Below, piece by piece: positions 27,784 to 36,615 of a DNA stretch of 64,000 nucleotides. The DNA comes from Trichormus sp. M33_DOE_039 (GTDB lineage Bacteria; Cyanobacteriota; Cyanobacteriia; Cyanobacteriales; Nostocaceae), in NCBI GenBank assembly GCA_015296085.1, contig DVDT01000082.1:1-64000 (forward strand), in the 5' to 3' direction. The notes under the pieces are model-generated. The model made no database searches. It was not told the origin of the DNA and saw only the letters and a list, made by a program, of their open reading frames with translations. Each line of letters starts with the position of its first letter. Position 1 is the stretch's first letter. Made by a program: the position numbers and the translations under genes.

Positions 27784-29097
27784 ATGATCAGTCGAGATAA
27801 AGCCCCAACGGCTCAAGAAACTTTTATGCAGATGGCACAAGCAGCTGGACTGAGAGGTAGGCTGCTTGTCACTGTCGGTATTTTAATTTTGGTTCGCCTG
27901 GGTATATTTTTACCCGTACCAGGAATTGATAGAGCTAGGTTCGCTGAAGCGATATCGGGCAATAATTCTATATTCGGCTTGTTGGATATTTTCTCTGGTC
28001 GGGGACTTTCTACTTTGGGAGTCTTTGCTTTAGGGATTTTGCCCTTTATTAATGCGTCCATTATTATCCAATTACTGACGGCAGCCATTCCATCTTTAGA
28101 AAATTTACAGAAAAACGAAGGCGAAGCTGGTCGGCGGAAGATTTCTCAAATCACTCGCTATGTGTCACTGGGGTGGGCAATTATTCAAAGCGTGGCATTT
28201 TCAGCTTTATTTCTCCAACAGTTTGCCTTAAACCCTGGGCCAATATTTGTAGCGGAAACAGCGATCGCTTTGACAGCTGGTTCGATGTTTGTAATGTGGG
28301 CATCGGAACTAATCACAGAGCGTGGCATTGGTAACGGTGCATCATTGTTGATTTTTATCAATATTGTAGCTTCATTACCTAAATCACTAGGCAACACCAT
28401 TGAACTAGTGCAAGTCCGTGGTCAGGAAATTGTAGGTAGTGTGATTGTGCTAGTGTTACTCTTCCTAGCCACAATCGTCGGTATCGTGTTTGTTCAGGAA
28501 GGCATTCGTCGCATCCCCATTATTTCTGCTCGTCGTCAAGTTGGGAGACGGGTTTTAGCAGAGCAACGGAGCTATCTACCTCTGCGACTCAATCAAGGTG
28601 GTGTGATGCCAATTATTTTTGCTGCTGCCATCCTCAGTTTGCCATCACTGATCGCTAATGTGACGAAGAATCCAGAAGTTACCAAGATCGTCAGTAACTA
28701 TCTGAGTCCTAACGGGCCTAACTCCTGGATGTATTCACTAGTCTACTTTGTTGCCATTATTTTCTTCAGCTACTTTTATTCTTCTTTGATTGTCAATCCA
28801 GTCGATGTGGCTCAGAACTTGAAGAAAATGGGTTCTAGTATTCCGGGGATTCGTCCAGGAAAAGCAACCAGCGAGTATATTGAGCGCGTGATTAATCGGC
28901 TGACCTTTTTAGGTGCATTGTTTTTGGGGTTAGTGGCAATTATTCCCACAGCTGTAGAAAGTAATCTGCCAGTTAAAACATTCCAAGGCATAGGGGCTAC
29001 GTCTTTACTGATTATAGTGGGTGTAGCAATTGATACAGCCAAACAGATACAAACTTATGTTATTTCTCAGCGATATGAAGGGATGGTGAAGCAATAG
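27784..29097 (+). CDS. secY: preprotein translocase subunit SecY
   Basis: 437 aa with ten hydrophobic segments, the protein-conducting channel of the SecYEG translocon in plasma and thylakoid membranes. Motifs: GILPFINASIIIQLLTAAIP (helix 2, with the plug just before), the cytosolic loop SYLPLRLNQGGVMPIIFAAA and IRPGKATSEYIERVINRLTF. Its partner secG is also in this window (43211). The stop overlaps the adk start by one base. Confidence 0.98.
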   Translation: MISRDKAPTAQETFMQMAQAAGLRGRLLVTVGILILVRLGIFLPVPGIDRARFAEAISGNNSIFGLLDIFSGRGLSTLGVFALGILPFINASIIIQLLTAAIPSLENLQKNEGEAGRRKISQITRYVSLGWAIIQSVAFSALFLQQFALNPGPIFVAETAIALTAGSMFVMWASELITERGIGNGASLLIFINIVASLPKSLGNTIELVQVRGQEIVGSVIVLVLLFLATIVGIVFVQEGIRRIPIISARRQVGRRVLAEQRSYLPLRLNQGGVMPIIFAAAILSLPSLIANVTKNPEVTKIVSNYLSPNGPNSWMYSLVYFVAIIFFSYFYSSLIVNPVDVAQNLKKMGSSIPGIRPGKATSEYIERVINRLTFLGALFLGLVAIIPTAVESNLPVKTFQGIGATSLLIIVGVAIDTAKQIQTYVISQRYEGMVKQ

Positions 29098-29657
29098 TGA
29101 CGCGATTAATCTTCTTGGGGCCGCCTGGAGCAGGTAAAGGAACTCAAGCTCAAATTTTGGCAGAACACCTGAATATTCCTCATATTTCCACAGGGGAAAT
29201 ATTGAGGCAAGCCATGCAAGAGCAAACTTCTTTAGGAATTAAAGCTCAAAGTTATGTTGATAGCGGTGAGTTAGTTCCTGACCAGTTGGTACAAGACCTC
29301 GTAGCAGAACGTCTAGAACAAGCGGATGCTCAGTCTGGTTGGATTTTAGATGGTTTTCCTCGTAAGGTGACGCAAGCAGCTTTTCTAGAGGAACTGCTGC
29401 AAACTACTGGTCAAGGCGGTGAAAAAGTAGTCAATTTAGATGCGCCAGATGCCATTGTGATAGCACGTTTACTGGCTAGGGGACGCAAAGACGATAGCGA
29501 AGAAGTGATTCGTCGTCGTCTGGAAGTTTACCGGAATGCAACTGCACCCTTAATTGATTATTATCGCGATCGCCATAAACTCTTGACAGTTAATGGTGAT
29601 CAATCCCAAGCAGAAGTCACTCACGAATTGAAAGCCACTTTAGCAAACAGGAATTAG
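29097..29657 (+). CDS. adk: adenylate kinase
   Basis: 186 aa, GTG start sharing its G with the secY stop. Interconverts ATP, AMP and ADP. P-loop LGPPGAGKGTQA at the N-terminus, AMP-binding ISTGEILRQAM and LDGFPRKVTQA. The LID is the short form (LLARGRKDDSEEVIRRRLEV) without zinc cysteines. The methionine aminopeptidase gene often found next is absent. Confidence 0.96.
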   Translation: MTRLIFLGPPGAGKGTQAQILAEHLNIPHISTGEILRQAMQEQTSLGIKAQSYVDSGELVPDQLVQDLVAERLEQADAQSGWILDGFPRKVTQAAFLEELLQTTGQGGEKVVNLDAPDAIVIARLLARGRKDDSEEVIRRRLEVYRNATAPLIDYYRDRHKLLTVNGDQSQAEVTHELKATLANRN

Positions 29658-29663
29658 GAAGTG

Positions 29664-29689
29664 AGGAGTGGGATTTATTCACCACTCCT
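29664..29689 (+). terminator. hairpin after adk
   Basis: AGGAGTGG/CCACTCCT pair perfectly around a 10-nt loop, 7 bp after the adk stop. No strong T-tract follows, so it may attenuate or stabilise rather than fully terminate. Confidence 0.5.
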
Positions 29690-29824
29690 AATCCCTTCTG
29701 GTTCAGAATGTTAAACAATTTTAGCTAAGATATATTAAGAAACTGTTGATATATTAGTCGGATTGTGTTCTCTTGCAGAAGAGTGCTGCAAATGAACAAA
29801 AAACTATTGAGTTGAGGGAAAAAC

Positions 29825-30049
29825 TTGTCTAAGCAAGATTTGATTGAAATGGAAGGTACAGTTACTGAATCATTGCCCAATGCGATGTTTCGGGTGGATT
29901 TGGACAACGGATTTAACGTCTTAGCGCATATCTCTGGAAAAATCCGTCGCAACTATATCAAGATTTTGCCCGGCGATCGCGTCAAGGTGGAACTAACTCC
30001 CTATGATCTCACAAAGGGCAGGATTACCTATCGACTGCGTAAAAAGTAG
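29825..30049 (+). CDS. infA: translation initiation factor IF-1
   Basis: 74 aa OB-fold protein binding the 30S A site. The sequence [20 protein letters not shown] begins directly after a TTG at 29825. No ATG or GTG gives the conserved N-terminus, so TTG is the likely start, with GAGGGA about 9 bp upstream. C-terminus [15 protein letters not shown] is canonical. A rare start codon may keep the level of this small abundant factor in check. Confidence 0.95.
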
Positions 30050-30131
30050 ATATACGTATAGAAGTCTACCACAAAAAAATTTATTTGGGTGTTACCCATT
30101 TACTTAATTGGATAATTTTTCCTAGAAATGC

Positions 30132-30137
30132 TATAAT
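30132..30137 (+). promoter_or_regulatory. candidate -10 box upstream of rpmJ
   Basis: TATAAT lies 28 bp before the rpmJ ATG, with TTGGAT 18 bp upstream as a weak -35. It may start transcription of the alpha-operon part (rpmJ-rpsM-rpsK) independently of the long upstream transcript. Confidence 0.4.
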
Positions 30138-30165
30138 TTAATATTTGGAGTCATTTGCAAACGGC

Positions 30166-30279
30166 ATGAAAGTCAGAGCCTCAGTCAAGAAAATTTGCGA
30201 AAAGTGTAACGTGATCAAACGCCGTGGTCGCGTAATGGTGATTTGTGTCAACCCCAAACATAAGCAACGCCAAGGATAG
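30166..30279 (+). CDS. rpmJ: 50S ribosomal protein L36
   Basis: A 37-aa gene easily missed by length cut-offs. [20 protein letters not shown] then [17 protein letters not shown]. The zinc ligands C11, C14, C27 and H32 are all present, so this is the zinc-binding (C+) form. It stands in its usual place between infA and rpsM. An 8-bp inverted repeat ACGCCAAG/CTTGGCGT (30267-30274 and 30298-30305) overlaps its 3' end. Confidence 0.97.
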   Translation: MKVRASVKKICEKCNVIKRRGRVMVICVNPKHKQRQG

Positions 30280-30392
30280 TACTCTCAAACACTGAGTCTT
30301 GGCGTATAACCAAAATCATCACTGAGTAGAATACAAACGCATTCAACGCGTTTTTCCATCAGCAATTGCAATAACAATAGGGAGAGTTCATT

Positions 30393-30773
30393 GTGGCACG
30401 TATTGCCGGAGTAGACCTGCCACGCGATAAACGCGTTGAAATTGGTCTAACCTATATTTACGGAATTGGATTAACTAGATCACAAGAGATTCTCGCGGCT
30501 ACAGGAGTTAACCCTGATACCCGTGTTAAAGAATTGAGTGATGCTGATGTCGCAGCTTTGCGGGCAGAAATTGAAAGCAACTATCAAGTTGAAGGTGATT
30601 TGCGACGCTTGGAAGCGATGAATATCAAGCGATTGATTGACATCGGTACTTATAGAGGTCGTCGTCATCGTATGGGCTTACCAGTCAGAGGACAAAGAAC
30701 TCGTACTAATGCTAGAACTCGTCGTGGGAGACGGCAAACAGTGGCTGGTAAGAAGAAAGCTCCTGGTAAGTAA
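30393..30773 (+). CDS. rpsM: 30S ribosomal protein S13
   Basis: 126 aa, GTG start with GGGAGAG upstream. S13 forms intersubunit bridges and contacts the P-site t[23 protein letters not shown], the helix-two-turn-helix region and the basic tail [19 protein letters not shown] are canonical. Confidence 0.98.
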   Translation: MARIAGVDLPRDKRVEIGLTYIYGIGLTRSQEILAATGVNPDTRVKELSDADVAALRAEIESNYQVEGDLRRLEAMNIKRLIDIGTYRGRRHRMGLPVRGQRTRTNARTRRGRRQTVAGKKKAPGK

Positions 30774-30830
30774 TTTTTCTATACTTGCTGTTGATTCCAG
30801 CAAGTTTTCCTTTAGATTAACTGAACAAAT

Positions 30831-31226
30831 ATGGCAAGACAACCAACTAAAAAAACTGGGAGTAAGAAGCAGAAGCGTAACGTCCCCAACGGGATGGCCT
30901 ACATCCAATCTACTTTCAACAATAGCATCGTCACTATTACTGACCAAAACGGAGATGTGATCTCCTGGGCAAGTGCTGGTTCTAGTGGCTTCAAAGGTGC
31001 CAAAAAGGGAACTCCCTTTGCAGCTCAAACTGCTGCTGAAAGTGCTGCCCGTCGAGCTATCGATCAAGGGATGCGCCAAATTGAGGTGATGGTGAGTGGC
31101 CCAGGAGCAGGAAGAGAAACTGCGATCCGGGCGTTGCAGGGAGCAGGATTAGAAATTACACTCATTCGGGATATTACACCCATTCCTCACAATGGTTGCC
31201 GTCCACCCAAACGCCGCCGCGTATAG
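30831..31226 (+). CDS. rpsK: 30S ribosomal protein S11
   Basis: 131 aa on the 30S platform near the mRNA exit. Conserved [20 protein letters not shown] and [20 protein letters not shown]. In many bacteria rpsD follows, but here a 347-bp leader and rpoA come next. Confidence 0.98.
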   Translation: MARQPTKKTGSKKQKRNVPNGMAYIQSTFNNSIVTITDQNGDVISWASAGSSGFKGAKKGTPFAAQTAAESAARRAIDQGMRQIEVMVSGPGAGRETAIRALQGAGLEITLIRDITPIPHNGCRPPKRRRV

Positions 31227-31573
31227 ATACAAAGCTTTTGTCCAGTGATCCAAATTCAAAATTGAGCTTTATTGCTGAAAGCATGGTCATATATCGCTTG
31301 ACTTTGAAGAACAGGAAACTGGGTAATAGCTAAATAAATTCCGACGGCTAGAGTGATGAAAAGCATACCAGCTCTTCCATCGGGGAGGGCTGCTAAAGTT
31401 CAAATCACCCAAAACTATAATGAATGCCCGTAAGCTCAGTAGGCGTATCGAATAGCACTTCTCTGCGAAAGTTGGCAGTTTGATCCACCGAAAGCCGGCC
31501 CAAGGCAATAAATTAAATTCCAGAGGCAATCAATTTGCCTGCTAGCAGCACCTTAAATAAGGGAGGCTACTCC
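31227..31573 (+). promoter_or_regulatory. rpoA upstream region with candidate promoter and hairpins
   Basis: 347 bp with no gene. A perfect TATAAT at 31416-31421 could be a -10 box, though no good -35 is seen. Downstream lie a hairpin AGGCAA/TTGCCT (31524-31540) and the palindrome CTGCTAGCAG (31539-31548), which overlap and precede the AAGGGAGG ribosome-binding site at about 31558. Inference: an internal promoter with a leader of about 145 nt that separates rpoA expression from the upstream r-proteins. Confidence 0.45.
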
Positions 31574-32521
31574 GTGGCGCAATTTCAAATTGAATGTGTA
31601 GAGTCCAGTACAGAAGAAAGTCGGAGTCATTACAGTAAGTTTATCTTAGAACCGCTAGAGCGTGGTCAAGGAACAACGGTTGGCAACGCCCTACGTCGGG
31701 TTTTACTCTCAAATTTAGAAGGAACAGCAGTTACAGCAGTCAGAATTGCTGGGGTCACTCATGAGTTCGCCACAGTCCCAGGCGTACGGGAAGATGTGTT
31801 GGACATTCTGATGCGAATGAAGGACGTGATTCTCAAGAGTTACTCTTCTCAACCTCAGATTGGTCGATTACTTGTAAATGGGCCAGCAACCGTCACATCA
31901 GCACACTTTGATCTACCTAGTGAAGTCGAAGTCATCGATCCTACCCAGTATATAGCCACCGTTGCGGAAGGGGGCAAGCTAGAAATGGAATTTAGGATCG
32001 AGAGAGGTAAAGGATATCGCACAGTCGAAAGGGGACGAGAAGAAGCCACATCCTTGGATTTTCTGCAAATCGACTCGGTATTTATGCCAGTGCGTAAAGT
32101 CAACTATAGCGTTGAAGAAGCTCGTGCAGACGGTTCGATTACCAAAGACCGCCTACTTTTAGAAGTATGGACAAATGGTGGTCTTTCACCCCAAGAAGCA
32201 CTATCTTCCGCAGCCGGGATTCTGGTGGAGCTATTCAACCCCTTGAAAGATATCTCTCTTGAACCCACAGATACCAGTTCTGAAATTCCTGACGATCCCA
32301 CTGCTCAGATTCCCATTGAAGAGTTACAACTTTCCGTACGGGCTTATAACTGTCTCAAACGGGCGCAGGTTAACTCTGTAGCAGACTTGTTGGATTACAC
32401 CCAAGAAGATTTATTAGAGATTAAAAACTTCGGGCAGAAGTCAGCAGAAGAGGTAGTGGAAGCACTGCAACGTCGCTTAGGTATTACCTTACCTCAAGAA
32501 AGAAGCTCTAAACACAGCTAA
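31574..32521 (+). CDS. rpoA: DNA-directed RNA polymerase subunit alpha
   Basis: 315 aa with GTG start at 31574 chosen because it follows a strong GGGAGG site and gives the family N-terminus MAQFQIECVESSTEESRSHY. The open frame extends 13 codons further to a TTG, which is rejected. The N-terminal assembly domain (GQGTTVGNALRRVLLSNLEG) and the C-terminal domain with its helix-hairpin (LSVRAYNCLKRAQVNSVADL, IKNFGQKSAEEVVEAL) are complete. Confidence 0.98.
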   Translation: MAQFQIECVESSTEESRSHYSKFILEPLERGQGTTVGNALRRVLLSNLEGTAVTAVRIAGVTHEFATVPGVREDVLDILMRMKDVILKSYSSQPQIGRLLVNGPATVTSAHFDLPSEVEVIDPTQYIATVAEGGKLEMEFRIERGKGYRTVERGREEATSLDFLQIDSVFMPVRKVNYSVEEARADGSITKDRLLLEVWTNGGLSPQEALSSAAGILVELFNPLKDISLEPTDTSSEIPDDPTAQIPIEELQLSVRAYNCLKRAQVNSVADLLDYTQEDLLEIKNFGQKSAEEVVEALQRRLGITLPQERSSKHS

Positions 32522-32555
32522 ACCAAAACCGTTCATCATTTCAAAGTAGATTTTT

Positions 32556-32906
32556 ATGCGTCACCGTTGCCGGGTTAAAAAGCTTAGTAAACCAACTGAC
32601 CAGCGTCGCGCCTTATTGCGATCGCTCACCACAGAATTGATCCGTCATGGTCGGATTACCACGACTTTAGTACGTGCGAAAGTGCTGCGTTCTGAAGTAG
32701 AAAAAATGATTACCCTCGCCAAAAGCGGCTCATTAGCTGCGCGTCGGGAAGCTTTAGGCTATATCTACGACAAACAGCTAGTTCATGCTCTGTTTGAGCA
32801 AGCACCCACTCGGTATGGTAATCGTCAAGGCGGTTACACCCGCATTCTTCATACGGTGCCTCGCCGGGGAGATAACGCTGAGATGGCGATTATTGAACTG
32901 GTGTAA
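32556..32906 (+). CDS. rplQ: 50S ribosomal protein L17
   Basis: 116 aa near the tunnel exit. [38 protein letters not shown] and the C-terminal [20 protein letters not shown] are the family signature. 34 bp after rpoA. Confidence 0.98.
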   Translation: MRHRCRVKKLSKPTDQRRALLRSLTTELIRHGRITTTLVRAKVLRSEVEKMITLAKSGSLAARREALGYIYDKQLVHALFEQAPTRYGNRQGGYTRILHTVPRRGDNAEMAIIELV

Positions 32907-32968
32907 AGAAGTAAAGAAGTAAAAAGAAAAGAGTTTTTTCCTTTTGCCTTTTTATTTCCCAAAATCCT

Positions 32969-33874
32969 ATGTTAGCGAGCCACCAGCCAGTACCAACTCA
33001 GCGAGTTGCCTTGGTAATTCAATACCTAGGCACGAATTTTCATGGTTGGCAACGGCAAAAGCAGCACCGCACAGTGCAGGAAGAAATCGAAACGGTGATC
33101 GCTAATATATTGGGCTATCATGTGACACTTCACGGTGCAGGACGCACTGATAGCGGGGTTCACGCTGCGGCTCAAGTAGCACATTTTGATGCGACAGGCT
33201 TTATACCGGCTCACAGGTGGGCAGCAGTTTTAAATAGTTATCTGCCTGACGATATATTAATCAGGGCTTCAGCCGGTGTCAGTGATTGTTGGCACGCTCG
33301 TTTTAGTGCCGCATATCGGCGGTATCGCTACACCATTTATACTGAAGGTTGTCCCAACTTGTTTGTGAAACCCTTCAGTTGGCATTATTATCATCCGCCC
33401 CTAGATGAATCACTCATCCAAGCTGCTCTCCAACCATTGTTGGGAAAGCATGACTTAGCTGCTTTTCATCGAGCAGGGTCAAAGCGATCGCATTCCTGGG
33501 TGGAAGTACAAGCAGCAGAGTGTCATCGTCAAGGGTCGTTTATCCATATTGAAATTCAAGCAGATGGATTTTTATATGGCATGGTGCGGCTGTTAGTAGG
33601 GATGCTAGCACAGGTAGGTTCTGGACAAAGAACTCTGGCTAGTTTCACCGACATCTGGAAAGAGCAACGCCGCCAAGAAGTCAAGTACGCTGCACCCCCG
33701 CAAGGCTTATGTTTATTGCGAGTCGGCTACCCTGATTTTCCCTTTTCCCCTGATGTTTGGTATGACACCATGCCAAAGTTAGTGATGAGTCCAGAGTCAA
33801 CAGTCAACGGTCAACAGTCAAATGCTTTGGCAATGGACTATGAACTATTGACTATGGACTCCCAAAAAAAATGA
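32969..33874 (+). CDS. truA: tRNA pseudouridine synthase A (TruA)
   Basis: 301 aa. TruA makes pseudouridine at tRNA positions 38-40. The catalytic aspartate lies in GAGRTDSGVHAAAQVAHFDA, and the conserved KYAAPPQGLCLLRVGYPDFP closes the fold. The last 30 or so residues (MSPESTVNGQQSNALAMDYE...) are encoded by STRR repeat sequence (AGTCAAC/GGTCAAC units, 33795-33865), so the tail seems to be a repeat-derived read-through extension. Confidence 0.96.
   Translation: MLASHQPVPTQRVALVIQYLGTNFHGWQRQKQHRTVQEEIETVIANILGYHVTLHGAGRTDSGVHAAAQVAHFDATGFIPAHRWAAVLNSYLPDDILIRASAGVSDCWHARFSAAYRRYRYTIYTEGCPNLFVKPFSWHYYHPPLDESLIQAALQPLLGKHDLAAFHRAGSKRSHSWVEVQAAECHRQGSFIHIEIQADGFLYGMVRLLVGMLAQVGSGQRTLASFTDIWKEQRRQEVKYAAPPQGLCLLRVGYPDFPFSPDVWYDTMPKLVMSPESTVNGQQSNALAMDYELLTMDSQKK
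33787..33868 (+). repeat. STRR repeats inside the 3' end of truA
   Basis: AGTCAAC, GGTCAAC and AGTCAAA units are followed by the inverted relatives GGACTATGAACTATTGACTA and TGGACTC, forming an imperfect palindrome. The truA frame crosses it without a stop, turning a normally intergenic repeat into protein-coding sequence. Confidence 0.8.
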
Positions 33875-33891
33875 CAAAGGATTAACAAACA

Positions 33892-34347
33892 ATGATTAAA
33901 ACTTACCTTCCTCCTCAAGAATCTCTTGAGCGTGAGTGGTATGTAGTGGATGCCACAGATAAACGTCTCGGTCGCCTTGCCAGCGAAATCGCAATGGTTT
34001 TGAGAGGCAAAAATAAAGCTCACTACACCCCTCACCTAGATACAGGTGACTTCGTGATTGTCGTCAATGCTGAAAAAGTAGCAGTTACAGGCAAAAAACG
34101 GACTCAGAAAGTTTATCGTCGTCACTCCGGCCGTCCTGGTGGGATGAAGACCGAAACCTTCGCCAAACTGCAACAGCGTTTGCCAGAAAGAATTGTGGAA
34201 CACGCCGTCAAAGGTATGTTACCTAAAAATAGCTTGGGTAAGCAGTTGTTTACTAAACTGAAAGTCTATGCTGGGCCTACACACCCCCACGCAGCTCAAC
34301 AACCCAAAGAACTCAACATTAATACAATTCCCGGAGCAGAAAGTTAA
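33892..34347 (+). CDS. rplM: 50S ribosomal protein L13
   Basis: 151 aa, an early assembly protein. [39 protein letters not shown] and [20 protein letters not shown] are typical. Its TAA overlaps the rpsI ATG by one base. Confidence 0.98.
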   Translation: MIKTYLPPQESLEREWYVVDATDKRLGRLASEIAMVLRGKNKAHYTPHLDTGDFVIVVNAEKVAVTGKKRTQKVYRRHSGRPGGMKTETFAKLQQRLPERIVEHAVKGMLPKNSLGKQLFTKLKVYAGPTHPHAAQQPKELNINTIPGAES

Positions 34348-34763
34348 TGGTAGTCGCAGAAGCAAATAGCGGTCGTGCCGTGTACTGGGGTACTGGCCGC
34401 CGTAAATCCGCTGTAGCACGGGTGCGCTTAGTTCCTGGTAGCGGTCAATTAATCGTGAATGGTAAGCCTGGAGAGTTGTATTTCCAATTCAACGCCAATT
34501 ATTTGGGAGTTATCAAAGCTCCCTTAGAAACTTTGGGACTAGAAAATGAATACGACATTTTAGTCAAAGCAGAAGGCGGCGGCTTAACTGGACAAGCCGA
34601 CTCTGTGCGCTTAGGAGTAGCTCGTGCTTTATGTCAATTAGACCCAGAAAACCGTCCACCTCTAAAAGTCGAAGGTTACTTAACCCGCGATCCCAGAGCG
34701 AAAGAACGGAAAAAGTATGGTCTGCACAAAGCTCGGAAAGCTCCTCAATACTCCAAGCGGTAA
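34347..34763 (+). CDS. rpsI: 30S ribosomal protein S9
   Basis: 138 aa. The C-terminal tail [17 protein letters not shown] reaches the P-site tRNA anticodon. [20 protein letters not shown] and [20 protein letters not shown] are the family motifs. Coupled to rplM by overlap. Confidence 0.98.
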   Translation: MVVAEANSGRAVYWGTGRRKSAVARVRLVPGSGQLIVNGKPGELYFQFNANYLGVIKAPLETLGLENEYDILVKAEGGGLTGQADSVRLGVARALCQLDPENRPPLKVEGYLTRDPRAKERKKYGLHKARKAPQYSKR

Positions 34764-34876
34764 GCGATTGGGGATCGGAGATTGGGTACTGGGTATTGGG
34801 AAACATTTCAAATTCCTAATCCCTTGTCCCCAGTCCCCAATACCTAATCCCTAATCCCTAATTACAACCAAAAAGT
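34764..34876 (+). repeat. STRR inverted repeat between rpsI and rpmE
   Basis: G-rich heptamer units (ATTGGGGATCGG, GGTACTGGGTATTGGG, about 34770-34801) are mirrored by C-rich units (CCCCAGTCCCCAATACC, then CTAATCC repeats, about 34827-34860). The two halves form a long imperfect hairpin that could end the rpsI transcript. Confidence 0.75.
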
Positions 34877-34882
34877 TATAAT
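34877..34882 (+). promoter_or_regulatory. candidate -10 box of rpmE
   Basis: TATAAT lies 28 bp ahead of the rpmE ATG, just after the repeat hairpin, with AAAGGAA as the ribosome-binding site. No recognisable -35 is seen because the repeat occupies that position. Confidence 0.35.
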
Positions 34883-34909
34883 TTATATAGATTCACCACA
34901 AAAGGAACA

Positions 34910-35149
34910 ATGGCTAAACCTGATATTCATCCCAAGTGGTATCCAGAAGCAAAAGTTTACTGCAACGGTCAAGTTGTCATGACTGTTGGTTCTACAAAAC
35001 CAGAATTACACGTAGACCTTTGGTCTGGAAACCATCCTTTTTACACTGGTACTCAGAAGATTATTGATACTGAAGGTCGTGTAGAGCGATTCCTTCGCAA
35101 ATATGGTATGTCTAGCAGTCAGAGTGCTGGCGACAAAAAGAAAAAGTAG
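34910..35149 (+). CDS. rpmE: 50S ribosomal protein L31 (zinc-ligand-less form)
   Basis: 79 aa. KPDIHPKWYPEAKVYCNGQV and SGNHPFYTGTQKIIDTEGRV align by eye with L31 of the long type, but three of the four zinc cysteines of the C+ form are replaced: only C18 remains and the usual CxxC before HPFYTG reads WSGN. So this L31 probably does not bind zinc. A lysine tail ends it. L31 bridges the 50S and the 30S head. Confidence 0.95.
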   Translation: MAKPDIHPKWYPEAKVYCNGQVVMTVGSTKPELHVDLWSGNHPFYTGTQKIIDTEGRVERFLRKYGMSSSQSAGDKKKK

Positions 35150-35250
35150 CGGATTGGCTCTGCTGTTAACGACGACCCTGCGAATGCTGGGTCGATTGTC
35201 ATTTTATGCCTGAGCCAACTTGTTATTTTTTAAGGAGCATTGCACTCGTT

Positions 35251-36348
35251 ATGGCTGAAACATATCTACTGGAGAAATTAAAATCCGTTGAACAAACCTT
35301 CAATGAATTAACTCGTCGCCTTGCTGACCCTGATACGGCTCAAAATCCTGATGAGTATCAAAAGATTGCCAAGTCTCGTTCTTCTTTGGAAGAAGTAGTT
35401 AACACATATGAAACTTGGAAAACAGCACAGGAAGAATTAATAGGGGCGCGTCAGGTACTCAAAGAGGCAAACGGTGATCCAGAGTTGCAAGAAATGGCAG
35501 CTTTGGAAGTAAAAGAATTAGAAGAAAAAATAGAATATTTAGAGAATCGCTTGAAAGTGTTACTGCTACCCCGCGATCCCAATGATGATAAAAATATCAT
35601 GTTGGAAATTCGCGCTGGTACTGGTGGCGACGAAGCCAGTATCTGGGCTGGTGATTTACTGCGGATGTACTCCCGCTACGCTGATACTCAAGGTTGGCGA
35701 GTCAAGCTAGTGAGTGAGTCTCTGGGTGAAATGGGTGGCTTCAAAGAAGTGATTCTGGAAATTCAAGGTGAGAGCGTTTACAGTAAGCTGAAATTTGAAG
35801 CGGGGGTACATCGTGTGCAACGTGTACCGGCAACTGAAGCTGGGGGAAGAGTTCATACTTCCACTGCCACAGTAGCCATTATGCCAGAGGTCGATGATGT
35901 AGAAATTCATATTGATCCCAAAGATATTGAAATGACTACAGCGCGTTCCGGTGGTGCTGGTGGACAAAACGTCAACAAGGTAGAAACGGCTGTTGACTTG
36001 ATGCACAAACCCACGGGAATTCGGATTTTCTGCACAGAAGAGCGCAGTCAGTTGCAAAACAAAGAACGAGCCATGCAAATTCTGCGGGCAAAACTGTATG
36101 AAATGAAGTTACGGGAACAACAGGAAGAAGTAACTTCGATGCGGCGATCACAAGTTGGGACAGGATCGCGATCGGAAAAAATTCGCACTTATAATTACAA
36201 AGATAACCGCGCCACTGACCACCGTTTAGGTCAAAACTTCTCCCTTAACCCTGTTTTGGAAGGAGATATAGAATCACTCATTCAATCTTGTATTTCCCAA
36301 GACCAGCAAGAACGATTAGCAGAGTTAGCGGCTTCTGGTACTAATTAG
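35251..36348 (+). CDS. prfA: peptide chain release factor 1
   Basis: 365 aa with the ATG at 35251, 13 bp after TAAGGAG. The frame is open 15 codons further upstream, but that extension lacks family sequence. RF1 decodes UAA/UAG and hydrolyses peptidyl-tRNA with the GGQ loop ([20 protein letters not shown]). The class I anticodon-like region around [20 protein letters not shown] is present. Last gene of the ribosomal block, followed by a clear terminator. Confidence 0.97.
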   Translation: MAETYLLEKLKSVEQTFNELTRRLADPDTAQNPDEYQKIAKSRSSLEEVVNTYETWKTAQEELIGARQVLKEANGDPELQEMAALEVKELEEKIEYLENRLKVLLLPRDPNDDKNIMLEIRAGTGGDEASIWAGDLLRMYSRYADTQGWRVKLVSESLGEMGGFKEVILEIQGESVYSKLKFEAGVHRVQRVPATEAGGRVHTSTATVAIMPEVDDVEIHIDPKDIEMTTARSGGAGGQNVNKVETAVDLMHKPTGIRIFCTEERSQLQNKERAMQILRAKLYEMKLREQQEEVTSMRRSQVGTGSRSEKIRTYNYKDNRATDHRLGQNFSLNPVLEGDIESLIQSCISQDQQERLAELAASGTN

Positions 36349-36381
36349 GGGTATAGGGGTTTAGTAAATATTTCTTATAGG

Positions 36382-36413
36382 TTGGGTAGGGCGATCGCTC
36401 TACCCAATTTTGT
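36382..36413 (+). terminator. Rho-independent terminator after prfA, with HIP1 in the apex
   Basis: A perfect stem TTGGGTAG/CTACCCAA (36382-36389 and 36400-36407) encloses GGCGATCGCT, and the descending arm runs into TTTTG. It ends the ribosomal supercluster 34 bp after prfA. The loop is the HIP1 octamer itself. Confidence 0.8.
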
Positions 36414-36502
36414 ATTTGTGAGCAAGGGCAAACTTTGGTGATCATAATTTCTCCAATGACACTTGTTCCATAATGAAGATACAAGAGACAGTAGAGGTAG
36501 TT

Positions 36503-36592
36503 ATGACTGTACAGTTATTAAAACGAAAATTTACAGTAGAGCAATATCATAAAATGATTGAGTCGGGAATTAATGAAATCTTTGGTAGATAA
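36503..36592 (+). pseudogene. truncated Uma2-type (DUF820) ORF, N-terminus only
   Basis: A 29-codon ORF encodes MTVQLLKRKFTVEQYHKMIE then SGINEIFGR. The first 23 residues match the common N-terminus of cyanobacterial Uma2-family putative endonucleases (about 190 aa), after which the family sequence stops. This is a decayed copy, the first of several broken genes in this stretch. Confidence 0.65.
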
Positions 36593-36615
36593 TCCTTACA
36601 CACCTTTTATCATTT

